Part shown: positions 8,386 to 19,479 of the stretch, in pieces
How the letters are laid out: each line of letters begins with the position of its first letter
Position numbering within the stretch: the stretch's first letter is position 1
Made by a program: the position numbers and the translations under genes
From: Rubinisphaera margarita
GTDB lineage: Bacteria > Planctomycetota > Planctomycetia > Planctomycetales > Planctomycetaceae
Assembly: GCF_022267515.1 (NCBI RefSeq)
Contig: NZ_JAKFGB010000014.1
Span: 744,001 to 808,000, forward strand
DNA: 64,000 nucleotides
Reading direction: 5' to 3'
Notes under the pieces: generated by a model
The model's input: the letters and a program-made list of their open reading frames with translations, nothing else
Told to the model about the DNA's origin: nothing
Database searches by the model: none

Positions 8386-9606
8386 ATGCTGGTGTCCAGA
8401 TCACGCCTGATCTTCAGCCTTATCCTGGCTACTATTCTAACCGGATGTTCTTCGACCGCTCCTCGCAATAACTTTGTCGGTTCGACGCGGCCGCTGCCGG
8501 AGCCGACTTTGCCGAATCCGGAACTCGGAAAAGCGTCGGATGTCATTCCCGATCTGCCCACCCCGGTCGCCCCGGCTGAGTCCGAGGTCAAGCTGGCGTC
8601 GGCCGATGAACCGCCCGTGGCTGAGCCCGTGGTGCAGGTCAATTTCGATGCCAACGAAGACGCATCCGCCCCGGAGCTTGATCCGGCATTCGGACAACTT
8701 GCCGACGAAGAATCAGTCACGGAAGCCTCGCAGACGGCAGCGCTGGCTCCAGCGGCTGCTGAAAAGACTCCAAAAACAGCCGAAGAAGATGTTGAAGTGG
8801 TCGCCGACGAGCAGGCCGCTCCCGAACCAGAAGCCGAATGGGCGGCCAGCCAGGGACGTGTTCCGGTCTGGGCCGCATCCGGATGGAAGAGTTCCGGGGC
8901 CGAAGAAACCTCAGATTCATGGAGCGAGCAGGCTTCCGCTGAAGAATCCGAAGCCGATCTGCCGCCAGAACTCCCCGATTTCGAAGCCCCGCTGACCGAA
9001 GCTTCAACACCGGAGAAAGCTGCTGCTTCTCACGAACCTTCGACTGAAGCCACCGCTGACGCCGATGAGGAATGGGCTTTGCCTGTCGCCGCGGAATCGC
9101 AGTCGGATGATGCCGTCGAACCCGCGTCACCCAGCGAAGCCGATAGCGTTTCCCACCGTATGGCGATTCTCGCTTACGAGGTCGGAAACGAATCCAATCC
9201 CGATCAGGCGACGCTCGAGACGCTCCGCAGCCTGTTGGAGCATGAAAGCAATCACGTGCGGCTGAACAGTGCCGAGGCTCTCTTCAAGCTGGGGCACGGC
9301 AGTGAACAATCACTGGCGGTCATTCAGCACACGCTCAGCTCTTCCGATGAGAACCTCGCCTTCCTGGCGACGATCGCTCTTGGCAGCGTTTATCAGCACT
9401 CGCCGGGCGAGGCCCTGGACCTGCTGCTCAAGCAGTTCGTGCAGAACTCGGAAGCCGTGCAGCGCCAGGCCGTGCTCATGGTCGGCGAGTATCAGGAGAA
9501 TCGCGACGAACTCGTGCCGATCCTGACCCGCGTCGCCGACAAGCACCCCAACGCCGATGTCCGCGAAGCAGCCGTCCTGTCGCTCAGCTGCCTCAATCAG
9601 AAATAA
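8386..9606 (+). CDS. Lipoprotein with C-terminal HEAT-like repeats
   Basis: A 406-aa protein with a type II signal peptide: SRSRLIFSLILATILTGC, where the lipobox LTGC places the lipidated cysteine near residue 21. Residues 25-255 are low-complexity, rich in Glu, Ala and Pro, and probably disordered, like a spacer across the periplasm. From about residue 260 there are four to five alpha-helical HEAT-like units (for example LLEHESNHVRLNSAEALFKLG and VQRQAVLMVGEY), which normally mediate protein contacts. Start 8386 puts the signal peptide at the N terminus; TTG at 8365 is an alternative. It is closed by a shared terminator. Role: a scaffold or adaptor in the cell envelope, by inference. Confidence 0.8.
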   Translation: MLVSRSRLIFSLILATILTGCSSTAPRNNFVGSTRPLPEPTLPNPELGKASDVIPDLPTPVAPAESEVKLASADEPPVAEPVVQVNFDANEDASAPELDPAFGQLADEESVTEASQTAALAPAAAEKTPKTAEEDVEVVADEQAAPEPEAEWAASQGRVPVWAASGWKSSGAEETSDSWSEQASAEESEADLPPELPDFEAPLTEASTPEKAAASHEPSTEATADADEEWALPVAAESQSDDAVEPASPSEADSVSHRMAILAYEVGNESNPDQATLETLRSLLEHESNHVRLNSAEALFKLGHGSEQSLAVIQHTLSSSDENLAFLATIALGSVYQHSPGEALDLLLKQFVQNSEAVQRQAVLMVGEYQENRDELVPILTRVADKHPNADVREAAVLSLSCLNQK

Positions 9607-9626
9607 TCGCAGATCCGCGCAGCAAA

Positions 9627-9660
9627 AAAGCCACTCCCCGTCGCACAGGAGAGTGGCTTT
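9627..9660. terminator. Bidirectional terminator between convergent genes
   Basis: AAAGCCACTC (9627-9636) and GAGTGGCTTT (9651-9660) form a perfect 10-bp stem flanked by an A-run on one side and TTT on the other. It can end both the lipoprotein gene (plus) and leuD (minus). Confidence 0.85.
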
Positions 9661-9670
9661 CTCGTTTGGC

Positions 9671-10261
9671 CTACGCGAACTGCTTCATGTACGGCAGGCT
9701 GTCGGCGGTCTGCTGGATGGCCGGCTTGTTCTCCAGCAGCAGCGAGAGGAAGTCCCACTGACCGGAGAGCAGGGCATCGCGGGACGAGGCGACCGTTTCG
9801 ACCGGGCAGCTGAAGTCGCCGGCGGTAACCTGCATCTTCTCGAGGTCAACTTCGATCTCGAGTTGTGGATCGGCTTCAATCATCTTGCAGAGCTTCTCGG
9901 TTGCTTCGGCTGAAGCGGTGACCGTCGGCACACCCAGCGCAGTGCAGTTGCCGAAGAAAATCTCGGCGAACGACTGAGCGATAATGGCGTTGATCCCCCA
10001 CCGCATCAGCGACTGCGGAGCGTGTTCGCGTGAGGAGCCGCATCCGAAGTTGCGACCGGCAACGAGCACCGAACCCGACTGATACCTCGCGTTGTTGAAC
10101 GGATGCTTCGGATCCTGTTCGCGGTCATCTTCAAAGGCATGTTCGCCGAGCCCATCGAAGGTCACGCAGCGGAGAAACCGGGCCGGGATGATGCGGTCGG
10201 TATCGATATCGTCCAGCAACAACGGCACGCCGGTGCCTTTCACCTGCTTGATCTCGTTCAT
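9671..10261 (-). CDS. leuD: 3-isopropylmalate dehydratase small subunit
   Basis: A 196-aa aconitase-superfamily swivel domain that, with LeuC, isomerises 2-isopropylmalate to 3-isopropylmalate in leucine synthesis. Diagnostic motifs: DDIDTDRIIPARFL near the N terminus, GRNFGCGSSREHAP in the middle, and FFGNCTALGVP. Its length is typical. It lies downstream of leuC on the same strand, but the two genes are separated by 467 bases of repeats instead of the usual short gap. Confidence 0.95.
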   Translation of the reverse strand: MNEIKQVKGTGVPLLLDDIDTDRIIPARFLRCVTFDGLGEHAFEDDREQDPKHPFNNARYQSGSVLVAGRNFGCGSSREHAPQSLMRWGINAIIAQSFAEIFFGNCTALGVPTVTASAEATEKLCKMIEADPQLEIEVDLEKMQVTAGDFSCPVETVASSRDALLSGQWDFLSLLLENKPAIQQTADSLPYMKQFA

Positions 10262-10728
10262 CGTCTGCTTCTCTCAAGTAGGGTGCGTCTCGACGCACCA
10301 GAAAAATCCTGGATCGGGTGCCATGCCCACGCTCGCGTGGGCATGCCGTTTTGTTCGTTCGTCTGTTCTCTAGGGAGATCCGGTTAATTCAACCGGGGTG
10401 GCGCAGCCACATGAGGTTGCGCGATGGTCGTTTCGTTGTCTGTTTCGAACCTCTTGCCGACTGGCGTCGGCCCCGGTAGCGAAGCAACCGGGGCTACCCC
10501 GTTCAACTTCGTCTTCCCCGGTGGCACAGACATTCCTGTCTGTGCGAAATCGGCGTGCCCATCATGTAAGGACGCTGAAGACAAGCCTCCTGTTGCTGCG
10601 CAACACAGAGATCAATCTCTGTGCCATCCTTTCGGTTCACTGTGGTCAGATTCGCCGGGGTGCCATGCCCACGCTTGCGCGGGCATGCTCTCGTTGATTC
10701 ACGCTGATGGCACCCGCTTTGTGTTTGC
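10262..10728. repeat. Repeat-filled spacer between leuC and leuD
   Basis: No gene. Units seen: CATGCCCACG-ctcg-CGTGGGCATG at 10322-10345 with GGGTGC in front; GTGGC-gca-GCCAC near 10399; a composite unit 10449-10500 repeated at 14901-14953 and inverted at 7223-7272; CACAGACA-ttcc-TGTCTGTG at 10525-10544; CACAGAG-atcaat-CTCTGTG around 10604-10623; and CATGCCC...GGGCATG at 10664-10687. Each stem is perfect or nearly so. Confidence 0.85.
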
Positions 10729-12150
<1,422 letters not shown>

Positions 12151-12185
12151 CGTCGCCTTGTCTCAAACTGCAAAAAAACACGTCG

Positions 12186-12218
12186 AAAAAAGATGCTGGC
12201 AATTTGTCTATTGCCAGC
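12186..12218 (-). promoter_or_regulatory. Possible attenuator hairpin in the leuC leader
   Basis: On the minus strand GCTGGCAA (12218-12211) pairs perfectly with TTGCCAGC (12202-12195), followed by ATC and six T: the form of an intrinsic terminator, 36 bases before the leuC ATG. Upstream on this strand there is no gene it could serve, so a role in leuC control is more likely than ending another transcript. A promoter-like GTGACAATGATAAC lies just upstream on the same strand. Confidence 0.4.
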
Positions 12219-12303
12219 TTGGGAACCGTGTGCCCTGGCGTTATCATTGTCACTCTACACAAATCGAAGACAAGAGCAAGCAGACCGGAAGGAAAGCCCC
12301 GCC

Positions 12304-12957
12304 ATGTCGGAAACACCTCAGCCGCCGGCCCGAGACTGGTTGAAAATCGCCCAGATCACAGCCGTTCTGGTCCTGGTCCCGCTCGGGCTGATGGACTTTG
12401 CTCTCCGCTACCGCACCCCGGAAGTCGCCTTCGGCGTCACCATCGCTGCCGCCGTGCTGATGCTGCTGGCCGTCTGCCTGGCCATCGCCACCAAAGGCCG
12501 GGCCCGACTCTTCTGGATCAGCTTCCTGATTCTCTCGCTGGGAACGCGGTATCTGGATACGCCTGACCGCAAGATCTTCTACGAGATTCCGACCTACTCA
12601 ACCCGCATCGCGGAAGCGGTCTGGCCGATGTATCAGACCGGAGAAGAGATCTCACACGAGGGACGGATTAACGGAGTTCCTTCCGATGCCGTCCTTCTCT
12701 ACAGCCTCGATCGGAACCGATTGTCCCTGATAGTCGAGACACCAGCCGTCGAAAAGGGTTCGCCGCAGGTCACCACCGCCGACCAGGGGGAACACTTCGT
12801 TCGCCTGCAGATCTTCTCCAATAACGCCGGACTGGAAACCCTGCGAATCCTAATCCGCGAGTTCCTGATCCTGCTCGTGAGCGTGCCGGGAGCACTTGGA
12901 GTGTGCTGGCTCTCCGGCTTCAAAACGGCTTCCGCTGAAGAGGAATCGTTCAGCTGA
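12304..12957 (+). CDS. Hypothetical membrane protein (217 aa)
   Basis: The ATG at 12304 is preceded by GGAAGGAAAG, a good ribosome binding site; the frame stays open far upstream only because it shadows leuC. Three hydrophobic segments fill the first 80 residues (around ITAVLVLVPLGLM, VTIAAAVLMLLAVCLAIA and LFWISFLILSLG), followed by an extracytoplasmic stretch of about 100 residues and a final helix (FLILLVSVPGALGVCWL) near the C terminus. No family recognised. It is divergent from leuC, sharing a 153-base intergenic region. Confidence 0.7.
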   Translation: MSETPQPPARDWLKIAQITAVLVLVPLGLMDFALRYRTPEVAFGVTIAAAVLMLLAVCLAIATKGRARLFWISFLILSLGTRYLDTPDRKIFYEIPTYSTRIAEAVWPMYQTGEEISHEGRINGVPSDAVLLYSLDRNRLSLIVETPAVEKGSPQVTTADQGEHFVRLQIFSNNAGLETLRILIREFLILLVSVPGALGVCWLSGFKTASAEEESFS

Positions 12958-13188
12958 GAGAGTTCCTCGCACAGAGCCGCGAAGCCACAAAGGATGTCAG
13001 GCGGACGGTTTGAGTAACTCTCTGCGTCTTTGCGGCTTTGCGTGAGCCTTCTTCCATCGGGGGCGTTCGATGCGGGGATTTCCGGCTTCCCGTCTCTTCA
13101 GTTCTCGCTGCCCATGCCGTAGAATCCCTGTTTGCTTCGGTTAAGCATCGTTCCGGATTCTTCGGAAATCTACAGGCAGTCAGCAGTT

Positions 13189-14676
<1,488 letters not shown>

Positions 14677-15004
14677 TTTTCCCCGTTGCCAGCGTCGAAT
14701 CACGCACAGACAAGAATGTCTGTGCCACCCTGACGGAGGGATCTCATTCCACAGGGCGGGGTGCCATGCCCACGCTCGCATGGGCATGCTTTTGCAAGTG
14801 ACTCATAACGTAAGGGTCGCCCCGGTTGATTCAATCGGGGTGGCGAAGCCACAAGAGGTCTTAAGACGGACATCTTCGGGCTTCGAACTACTCCCTTGCA
14901 CGACCTCTTACCGACTGCGTCGGCCCAGGTAGCGGAGCAACCGGGGCTACCCGAGACGTGTCGGCGTTCATTCAAACTTTTCATCAAACGGAATCACACG
15001 CAAC
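14677..15004. repeat. Spacer with dispersed repeats upstream of purB
   Basis: No gene. CACAGACA-agaa-TGTCTGTG at 14705-14724 (opposite orientation to the copy at 10525), CATGCCCACG...TGGGCATG at 14765-14788, GTGGC-gaa-GCCAC near 14839, and the composite unit at 14901-14953. The order of units resembles that in the leuC-leuD spacer. Confidence 0.85.
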
Positions 15005-16435
15005 GTGTCACACGACATCTATCAGAATCCTCTCAATACCCGTTACGCTTCCCGAGCCATGAGTGGCATCTGGTCGGCTCAGAAGAAGCATTCCACCTGG
15101 CGTCGCCTCTGGCTGGCGCTGGCTGAGGCTCAACAGGAACTCGGTCTCGAGATTTCCGATGCTCAGCTGACCGAACTGCGGGATCATCTCGATGACATCG
15201 ACTTCGATCTCGCCGCCCGTTACGAGAAAGAGAAGCGGCACGATGTGATGGCTCACGTGCATACGTGGGGCGATCAGTGCCCGTCGGCTCGGCCGATCAT
15301 TCACCTCGGAGCGACCAGCTGCTTCGTGACGGATAACTCCGAACTGATTCAGATCCGCGAAAGCCTGCTGCTCATCCGAAATCGGCTTGTTGCGGTCATC
15401 GATCAGCTGGCGAAGTTCGCCGAGCAGTATCGCGATCTGCCGTGCCTTGGCTTCACCCACCTGCAGCCGGCTCAGCCGATTACCGTCGGCAAGCGGGCGA
15501 CGCTCTGGTGTTACGATCTCGTTCTCGATCTCGAAGAAATCGAGCATCGCCTCGAAACGCTGAAGATGCGGGGCATCAAAGGAACGACCGGAACACAGGC
15601 AACCTTCCTGCAGTTGTTCAAGGGGGATCACGCCAAGGTCGATGCACTCGATCGGCTCGTCTGCCAGAAGATGGGCTTCGATGCCTCCTACGCCGTGACC
15701 GGTCAGACGTATTCCCGCAAGATTGATTCGCAGGTGCTGTCGTCGCTGAGCGGGATTGCTCAGTCGGCTCACAAGGCCGGCTCGGATGTCCGGATTCTGC
15801 AGCATCGCAAGGAAGTCGAGGAACCGTTTGAGTCGACGCAGATCGGCTCCTCGGCCATGGCTTACAAGCGGAATCCGATGCGGTCGGAACGCATGTGTGC
15901 GCTGGCCCGGTTCGCGATGTCGATGCAGTCGAACGCCGATCAGACGATGGCCACACAGTGGATGGAACGGACGCTGGACGACTCGGCCAACCGCCGGCTG
16001 TCGCTGCCGCAGGCGTTTCTGTCGGTCGATGCCATTCTGATTCTGTATCGCAACATCTGCGACGGCATGGTTGTTTACCCCAAGGTCATCGAGAAGAACC
16101 TCAATGCGGAGCTGCCCTTCATGGCGACCGAAGAGATCCTCATGGCTGGTGTCGAAGTCGGCGGCGATCGCCAGGATCTGCACGAGAAGATCCGCGTCCA
16201 CAGCCAGGACGCCTCCCGTGTGGTGAAAGAACAGGGACTGCCGAACGACCTGATCGAACGACTGTCGAAGGATGACGCCTTTTCGAAGATCGACCTGGCC
16301 GCGACGCTGGATGCCCGCCGTTACATCGGCCGTTCCCCGGAACAGGTCGACCAGTTCATCACTGCCCTGGTCGATCCGATCCGCGAGAAATACGCCTCGG
16401 AACTGGGTGGGGACGCCGAAGAGCTGAAGGTCTGA
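15005..16435 (+). CDS. purB: Adenylosuccinate lyase
   Basis: A 476-aa fumarase/aspartase-superfamily enzyme acting twice in purine synthesis: it releases fumarate from SAICAR and from adenylosuccinate. The family signature is GSSAMAYKRNPMRSE at about residues 279-293; THLQPAQPITVGKR and HLGATSCFVTDN hold substrate-binding residues. The length and motif spelling match the longer, eukaryote-like ADSL group. Translation starts at a GTG giving MSHDIYQNPL, the expected N terminus. It stands alone, with repeat-filled spacers on both sides. Confidence 0.95.
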   Translation: MSHDIYQNPLNTRYASRAMSGIWSAQKKHSTWRRLWLALAEAQQELGLEISDAQLTELRDHLDDIDFDLAARYEKEKRHDVMAHVHTWGDQCPSARPIIHLGATSCFVTDNSELIQIRESLLLIRNRLVAVIDQLAKFAEQYRDLPCLGFTHLQPAQPITVGKRATLWCYDLVLDLEEIEHRLETLKMRGIKGTTGTQATFLQLFKGDHAKVDALDRLVCQKMGFDASYAVTGQTYSRKIDSQVLSSLSGIAQSAHKAGSDVRILQHRKEVEEPFESTQIGSSAMAYKRNPMRSERMCALARFAMSMQSNADQTMATQWMERTLDDSANRRLSLPQAFLSVDAILILYRNICDGMVVYPKVIEKNLNAELPFMATEEILMAGVEVGGDRQDLHEKIRVHSQDASRVVKEQGLPNDLIERLSKDDAFSKIDLAATLDARRYIGRSPEQVDQFITALVDPIREKYASELGGDAEELKV

Positions 16436-17248
16436 TCGACCGAGCGACTCGGCCCCGAACCGGGGTGCCGGGTGCTACTGGCGTCTCGCCAGTGGATCAA
16501 CTCGGATGGATCTTCGGTCATTGGAGGTTCGGGGGTGCCGCTTCTCTGCGTGATCACTCTCGAAGGAAAAGGCACTGGCGGGACGCCAGTGGCACACCGG
16601 GAATCACGTGGAACTTGGGTGCCATGCTCACATCGCGAAGCAGGGTGAGCATGCCGATCGAGCTGGACTTGGAGACTCGTGCTGAGGGAAGTGTCTTGAG
16701 CAGAGGCACTTCCCTCAACGTGTTCGAGGGGAGCCAACGGAAGTGCCGGGGCCGCCGATGTCTCATCCGAATGCAAAGAATGTGACTTCAATCTCTGAGG
16801 GCCGCGGATGGCGCTGCCTCTTGTCGCTGCCGCGACCCGCTCGCTGAGGCGGACGGGCCACCCGTCTTCAAGGAAGTCATCCTAACTCGGAACGTCAGTG
16901 AGGGCCCCACACCGCAACACGGCGCCAGGCGGGATGTAGAGTGCCATGTCGGGGCCGATATTGGGTGCCATGCCCACGCTCGCGTGGGCATGCCTGTGTT
17001 CGACGCTGGTATCTCAACACAACCAAAGACCGCAGACCCCGCATCCGGGCAGCGGGGACGCATTGTGCAGGGCTACGTCTGCCGGCTCTCCCAGCCTACG
17101 CCCTTCGTCTGCAAGGAAGTCATCCTAACCCGAAATGTCAGTGAGGGACACGTGCCAAACAGGGTGGTCAACTGCAGGGGCATGCTTGCCCTGTTGCGCG
17201 ATGCGGGCAGGGCACCCGTGGTGCGGTGATGCGGTACGGATTCGCTGA
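16436..17248. repeat. Large repeat-filled spacer after purB
   Basis: No gene in 813 bases. Units: ACTGGCG-tct-CGCCAGT at 16477-16493; CACTGGCG-gga-CGCCAGTG at 16573-16591; CATGCTCAC...GTGAGCATG at 16623-16653; GGGAAGTG...CACTTCCC around 16686-16715; two copies of AAGGAAGTCATCCTAAC followed by a GTCAGTGAGGG tag (16870-16904 and 17114-17147); and the CATGCCCACG hairpin at 16969-16992. Bases 16964-17177 are similar to 27014-27245. Confidence 0.85.
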
Positions 17249-19207
17249 TTAGAGCAAATCGCTGAGGACGTGGGACTGGCGTTCGGAGATCTGGCGGATG
17301 CGGTCTTCGAGTTCTTCGGCCTGGTCGGGCTGGCCGGCTTTGCGGCAGACGTCGGCGGTGAGTTGCATCAGTTCGATGGCGAGAGGAGAGTCTTCGCCCA
17401 GTTCGGTGCTGCGGACGACCACGATTTTGCCGAGGCAGGCGGCGGCCTGATCAAACGATTCCGACTCCGCCAACAGACGGCCGAGCTGTTCCATCGTTTC
17501 AATCACGGCGGGATGATCCGGGTGATACTCTTCGCTCAACAGTTCGATGCGGCGTTCGAGCAGCGAAATTTCGCGGTGCGTATGCCCCACGGCTTTCGCA
17601 TGGTCGAGAGCCTGCTCGACGAAGAAGTCTTCCATCATCGGTGGGAACTCAAGGGTCTTTTGCACCTGTTGAGCAGCGGCGAAGGCGAACCATGACGCCA
17701 GACGGGGTTTGTTGAGGCCGTCGTAAGCGTGCGAGAGGAGTTCATAAACTCGAAGCTGGATCAGTTCGGGGACCGAGCGGTAACCGCGGAGCAGCCGCAG
17801 GGCTTTTCGCATCAGCTGACGCACGAGCCTATACTGGCCCTGATCGCAGCAGAGCTGGCCCAGTCGGGTGAGGCCGTACGCCGTTGCCAGCGAGTCTTCG
17901 CCAAACGTGTTCTCATAGATCGAAAGTCCGCCGGCGGCAGTCTGCGTGCCGCGTTGTCCGCGATGCGTCGCCTGGAACAGATCGGCCAGATCGAAGACCG
18001 ACTGAGCCATCAGCGGGTGATTCCGAACGAGTCGCTTGCGGAAGATCTGCATTGAAGTCTGCAGGTGAGTTTCCCGGTCGTTGGGGAGCGGGCTGATGTC
18101 GATACTTCGGGGAATGCGACCAATAAGCTGACTGAGCCGCCCTTCGTAGATACTGCCGACGAGATGATTGTCGTCGATCATTCCCGGCAGTCGCTTCAGT
18201 TCACTCTGAATGACGCTTTCCTTGCCAAGAATCACCGCAATATCGAGCCGCTGCAGATGCAGCTCGACCATCAGGCGTCCCGGCACCTGCTGATTGCGGG
18301 CATGGACGCGGGCGAGATGATTGATCTCGGCATCCGCGGAAAGGAATCGTCCCTGCTCCTTCAGAATTCGGCAGCGGAAAATCTGTCCTTTGATCCGTTC
18401 CACCGTATCGGGCTGATCGGCCGGAAACGAGGACAGATAAAGATCGATCTGGTCGGCCGCTGCGGAAAGTTCGCCGCATTCGACCTGAACCTGAGCGAGG
18501 TTGTATCGCGATTGCCGGACGAGCAGATTGTCTTCGGAGAACCGCTCCTGTCGCAACTGCAACGCTCGGGCATGATGCAGCCGGGCTTCCGGGAACTTGC
18601 ACTGCAGCCGCAGCAGTTCCCCCAGGTTGTTGTGGAGCGTTGAGAGCGGAGCGGCGCAGGTCGATTCCGCTTTAAGATCGTAATCCCTGATCGCGCACTG
18701 CCAGACATGAATGGCATCGTCGATTCGATTCTCGGCCAGCAGAGCCGAGCCGAGATTGTTCAGCGTCCGAATCCGCATGCTCTGCGATTCGGTGGACTGA
18801 TCGGCGATATACTTCAACAGTTGTCTGCTGATGAGTTTGACCGCGGGCCAGCGGCGGGTGTTGCCGAGCGCTTCGCTCAACTGCAACAGGTTCTGGAACC
18901 AGCGCGACAATTCGTCGGAATCGCGGTGCTGTTCGACGATCTGCTCGAGTTCGGTATTGAGTGTGCCGAGCGTCCATTCGAGGCTCAGATCATTGCCGCT
19001 CTTAATGGCGATCAGGAACAGATTGCCGACCGCCTCGAAGCGCTCCTGGAGACGCGACGCATCTGCAACAGGAATCTCAACGAGCAGGGACTGACAGGTT
19101 TCCCGCGCACGTTCGAACTTGCGATCAGCCAGGAGAAGCTGGACCTTCTGCGACAGCGGACCTTGCGGGATCGCCGTGAGAATCGGGTTCGCTACGTCGG
19201 ATTGCAT
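17249..19207 (-). CDS. TPR-repeat protein of unknown function (652 aa)
   Basis: An all-helical cytoplasmic protein made largely of degenerate tetratricopeptide repeats. Recognisable units include RTLNNLGSALLAENRIDDAIHVWQ, TLHNNLGELLRLQCKFPEAR and TAYGLTRLGQLCCDQGQYRLVRQLM; the last third (EYHPDHPAVIETMEQLGRLLAESE) is in the style of kinesin-light-chain-like TPRs. There is no signal peptide, no membrane segment and no enzyme domain. It is last in a minus-strand run of four genes, but 272 bases separate it from the large coiled-coil gene, so co-transcription is uncertain. TPRs usually bind partner proteins; the partner is unknown. Confidence 0.8.
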   Translation of the reverse strand: MQSDVANPILTAIPQGPLSQKVQLLLADRKFERARETCQSLLVEIPVADASRLQERFEAVGNLFLIAIKSGNDLSLEWTLGTLNTELEQIVEQHRDSDELSRWFQNLLQLSEALGNTRRWPAVKLISRQLLKYIADQSTESQSMRIRTLNNLGSALLAENRIDDAIHVWQCAIRDYDLKAESTCAAPLSTLHNNLGELLRLQCKFPEARLHHARALQLRQERFSEDNLLVRQSRYNLAQVQVECGELSAAADQIDLYLSSFPADQPDTVERIKGQIFRCRILKEQGRFLSADAEINHLARVHARNQQVPGRLMVELHLQRLDIAVILGKESVIQSELKRLPGMIDDNHLVGSIYEGRLSQLIGRIPRSIDISPLPNDRETHLQTSMQIFRKRLVRNHPLMAQSVFDLADLFQATHRGQRGTQTAAGGLSIYENTFGEDSLATAYGLTRLGQLCCDQGQYRLVRQLMRKALRLLRGYRSVPELIQLRVYELLSHAYDGLNKPRLASWFAFAAAQQVQKTLEFPPMMEDFFVEQALDHAKAVGHTHREISLLERRIELLSEEYHPDHPAVIETMEQLGRLLAESESFDQAAACLGKIVVVRSTELGEDSPLAIELMQLTADVCRKAGQPDQAEELEDRIRQISERQSHVLSDLL

Positions 19208-19479
19208 GTGAACTTAAACGCTGCTTGAGGCAAATCCATCCCCAGTCGCACGTGCGGCTGATCTGATCGCTGATTCTGACCCGGCTGCAGTCGGGGTGAA
19301 ACATCAGCGCATCGGAGGCGGCTTTGAAGGCCCTTTGAAAGTCACCCTCCGATTATCCTGCGGTCCATTGTGAAGAACGGGCTGGGGAGACACAAGGAAA
19401 TAATCGCTCATCTGCCCGCGCAAATGTATTCTGAGCTTCCAGCTCTTCTCAGCCTGCCGGGAGTGTCCAACTGGCGGCG

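Noticed and set aside
10262..10728. Possible CRISPR array
   Set aside because: The repeats are hairpins of differing sequence and irregular spacing, not equal repeats with equal spacers.
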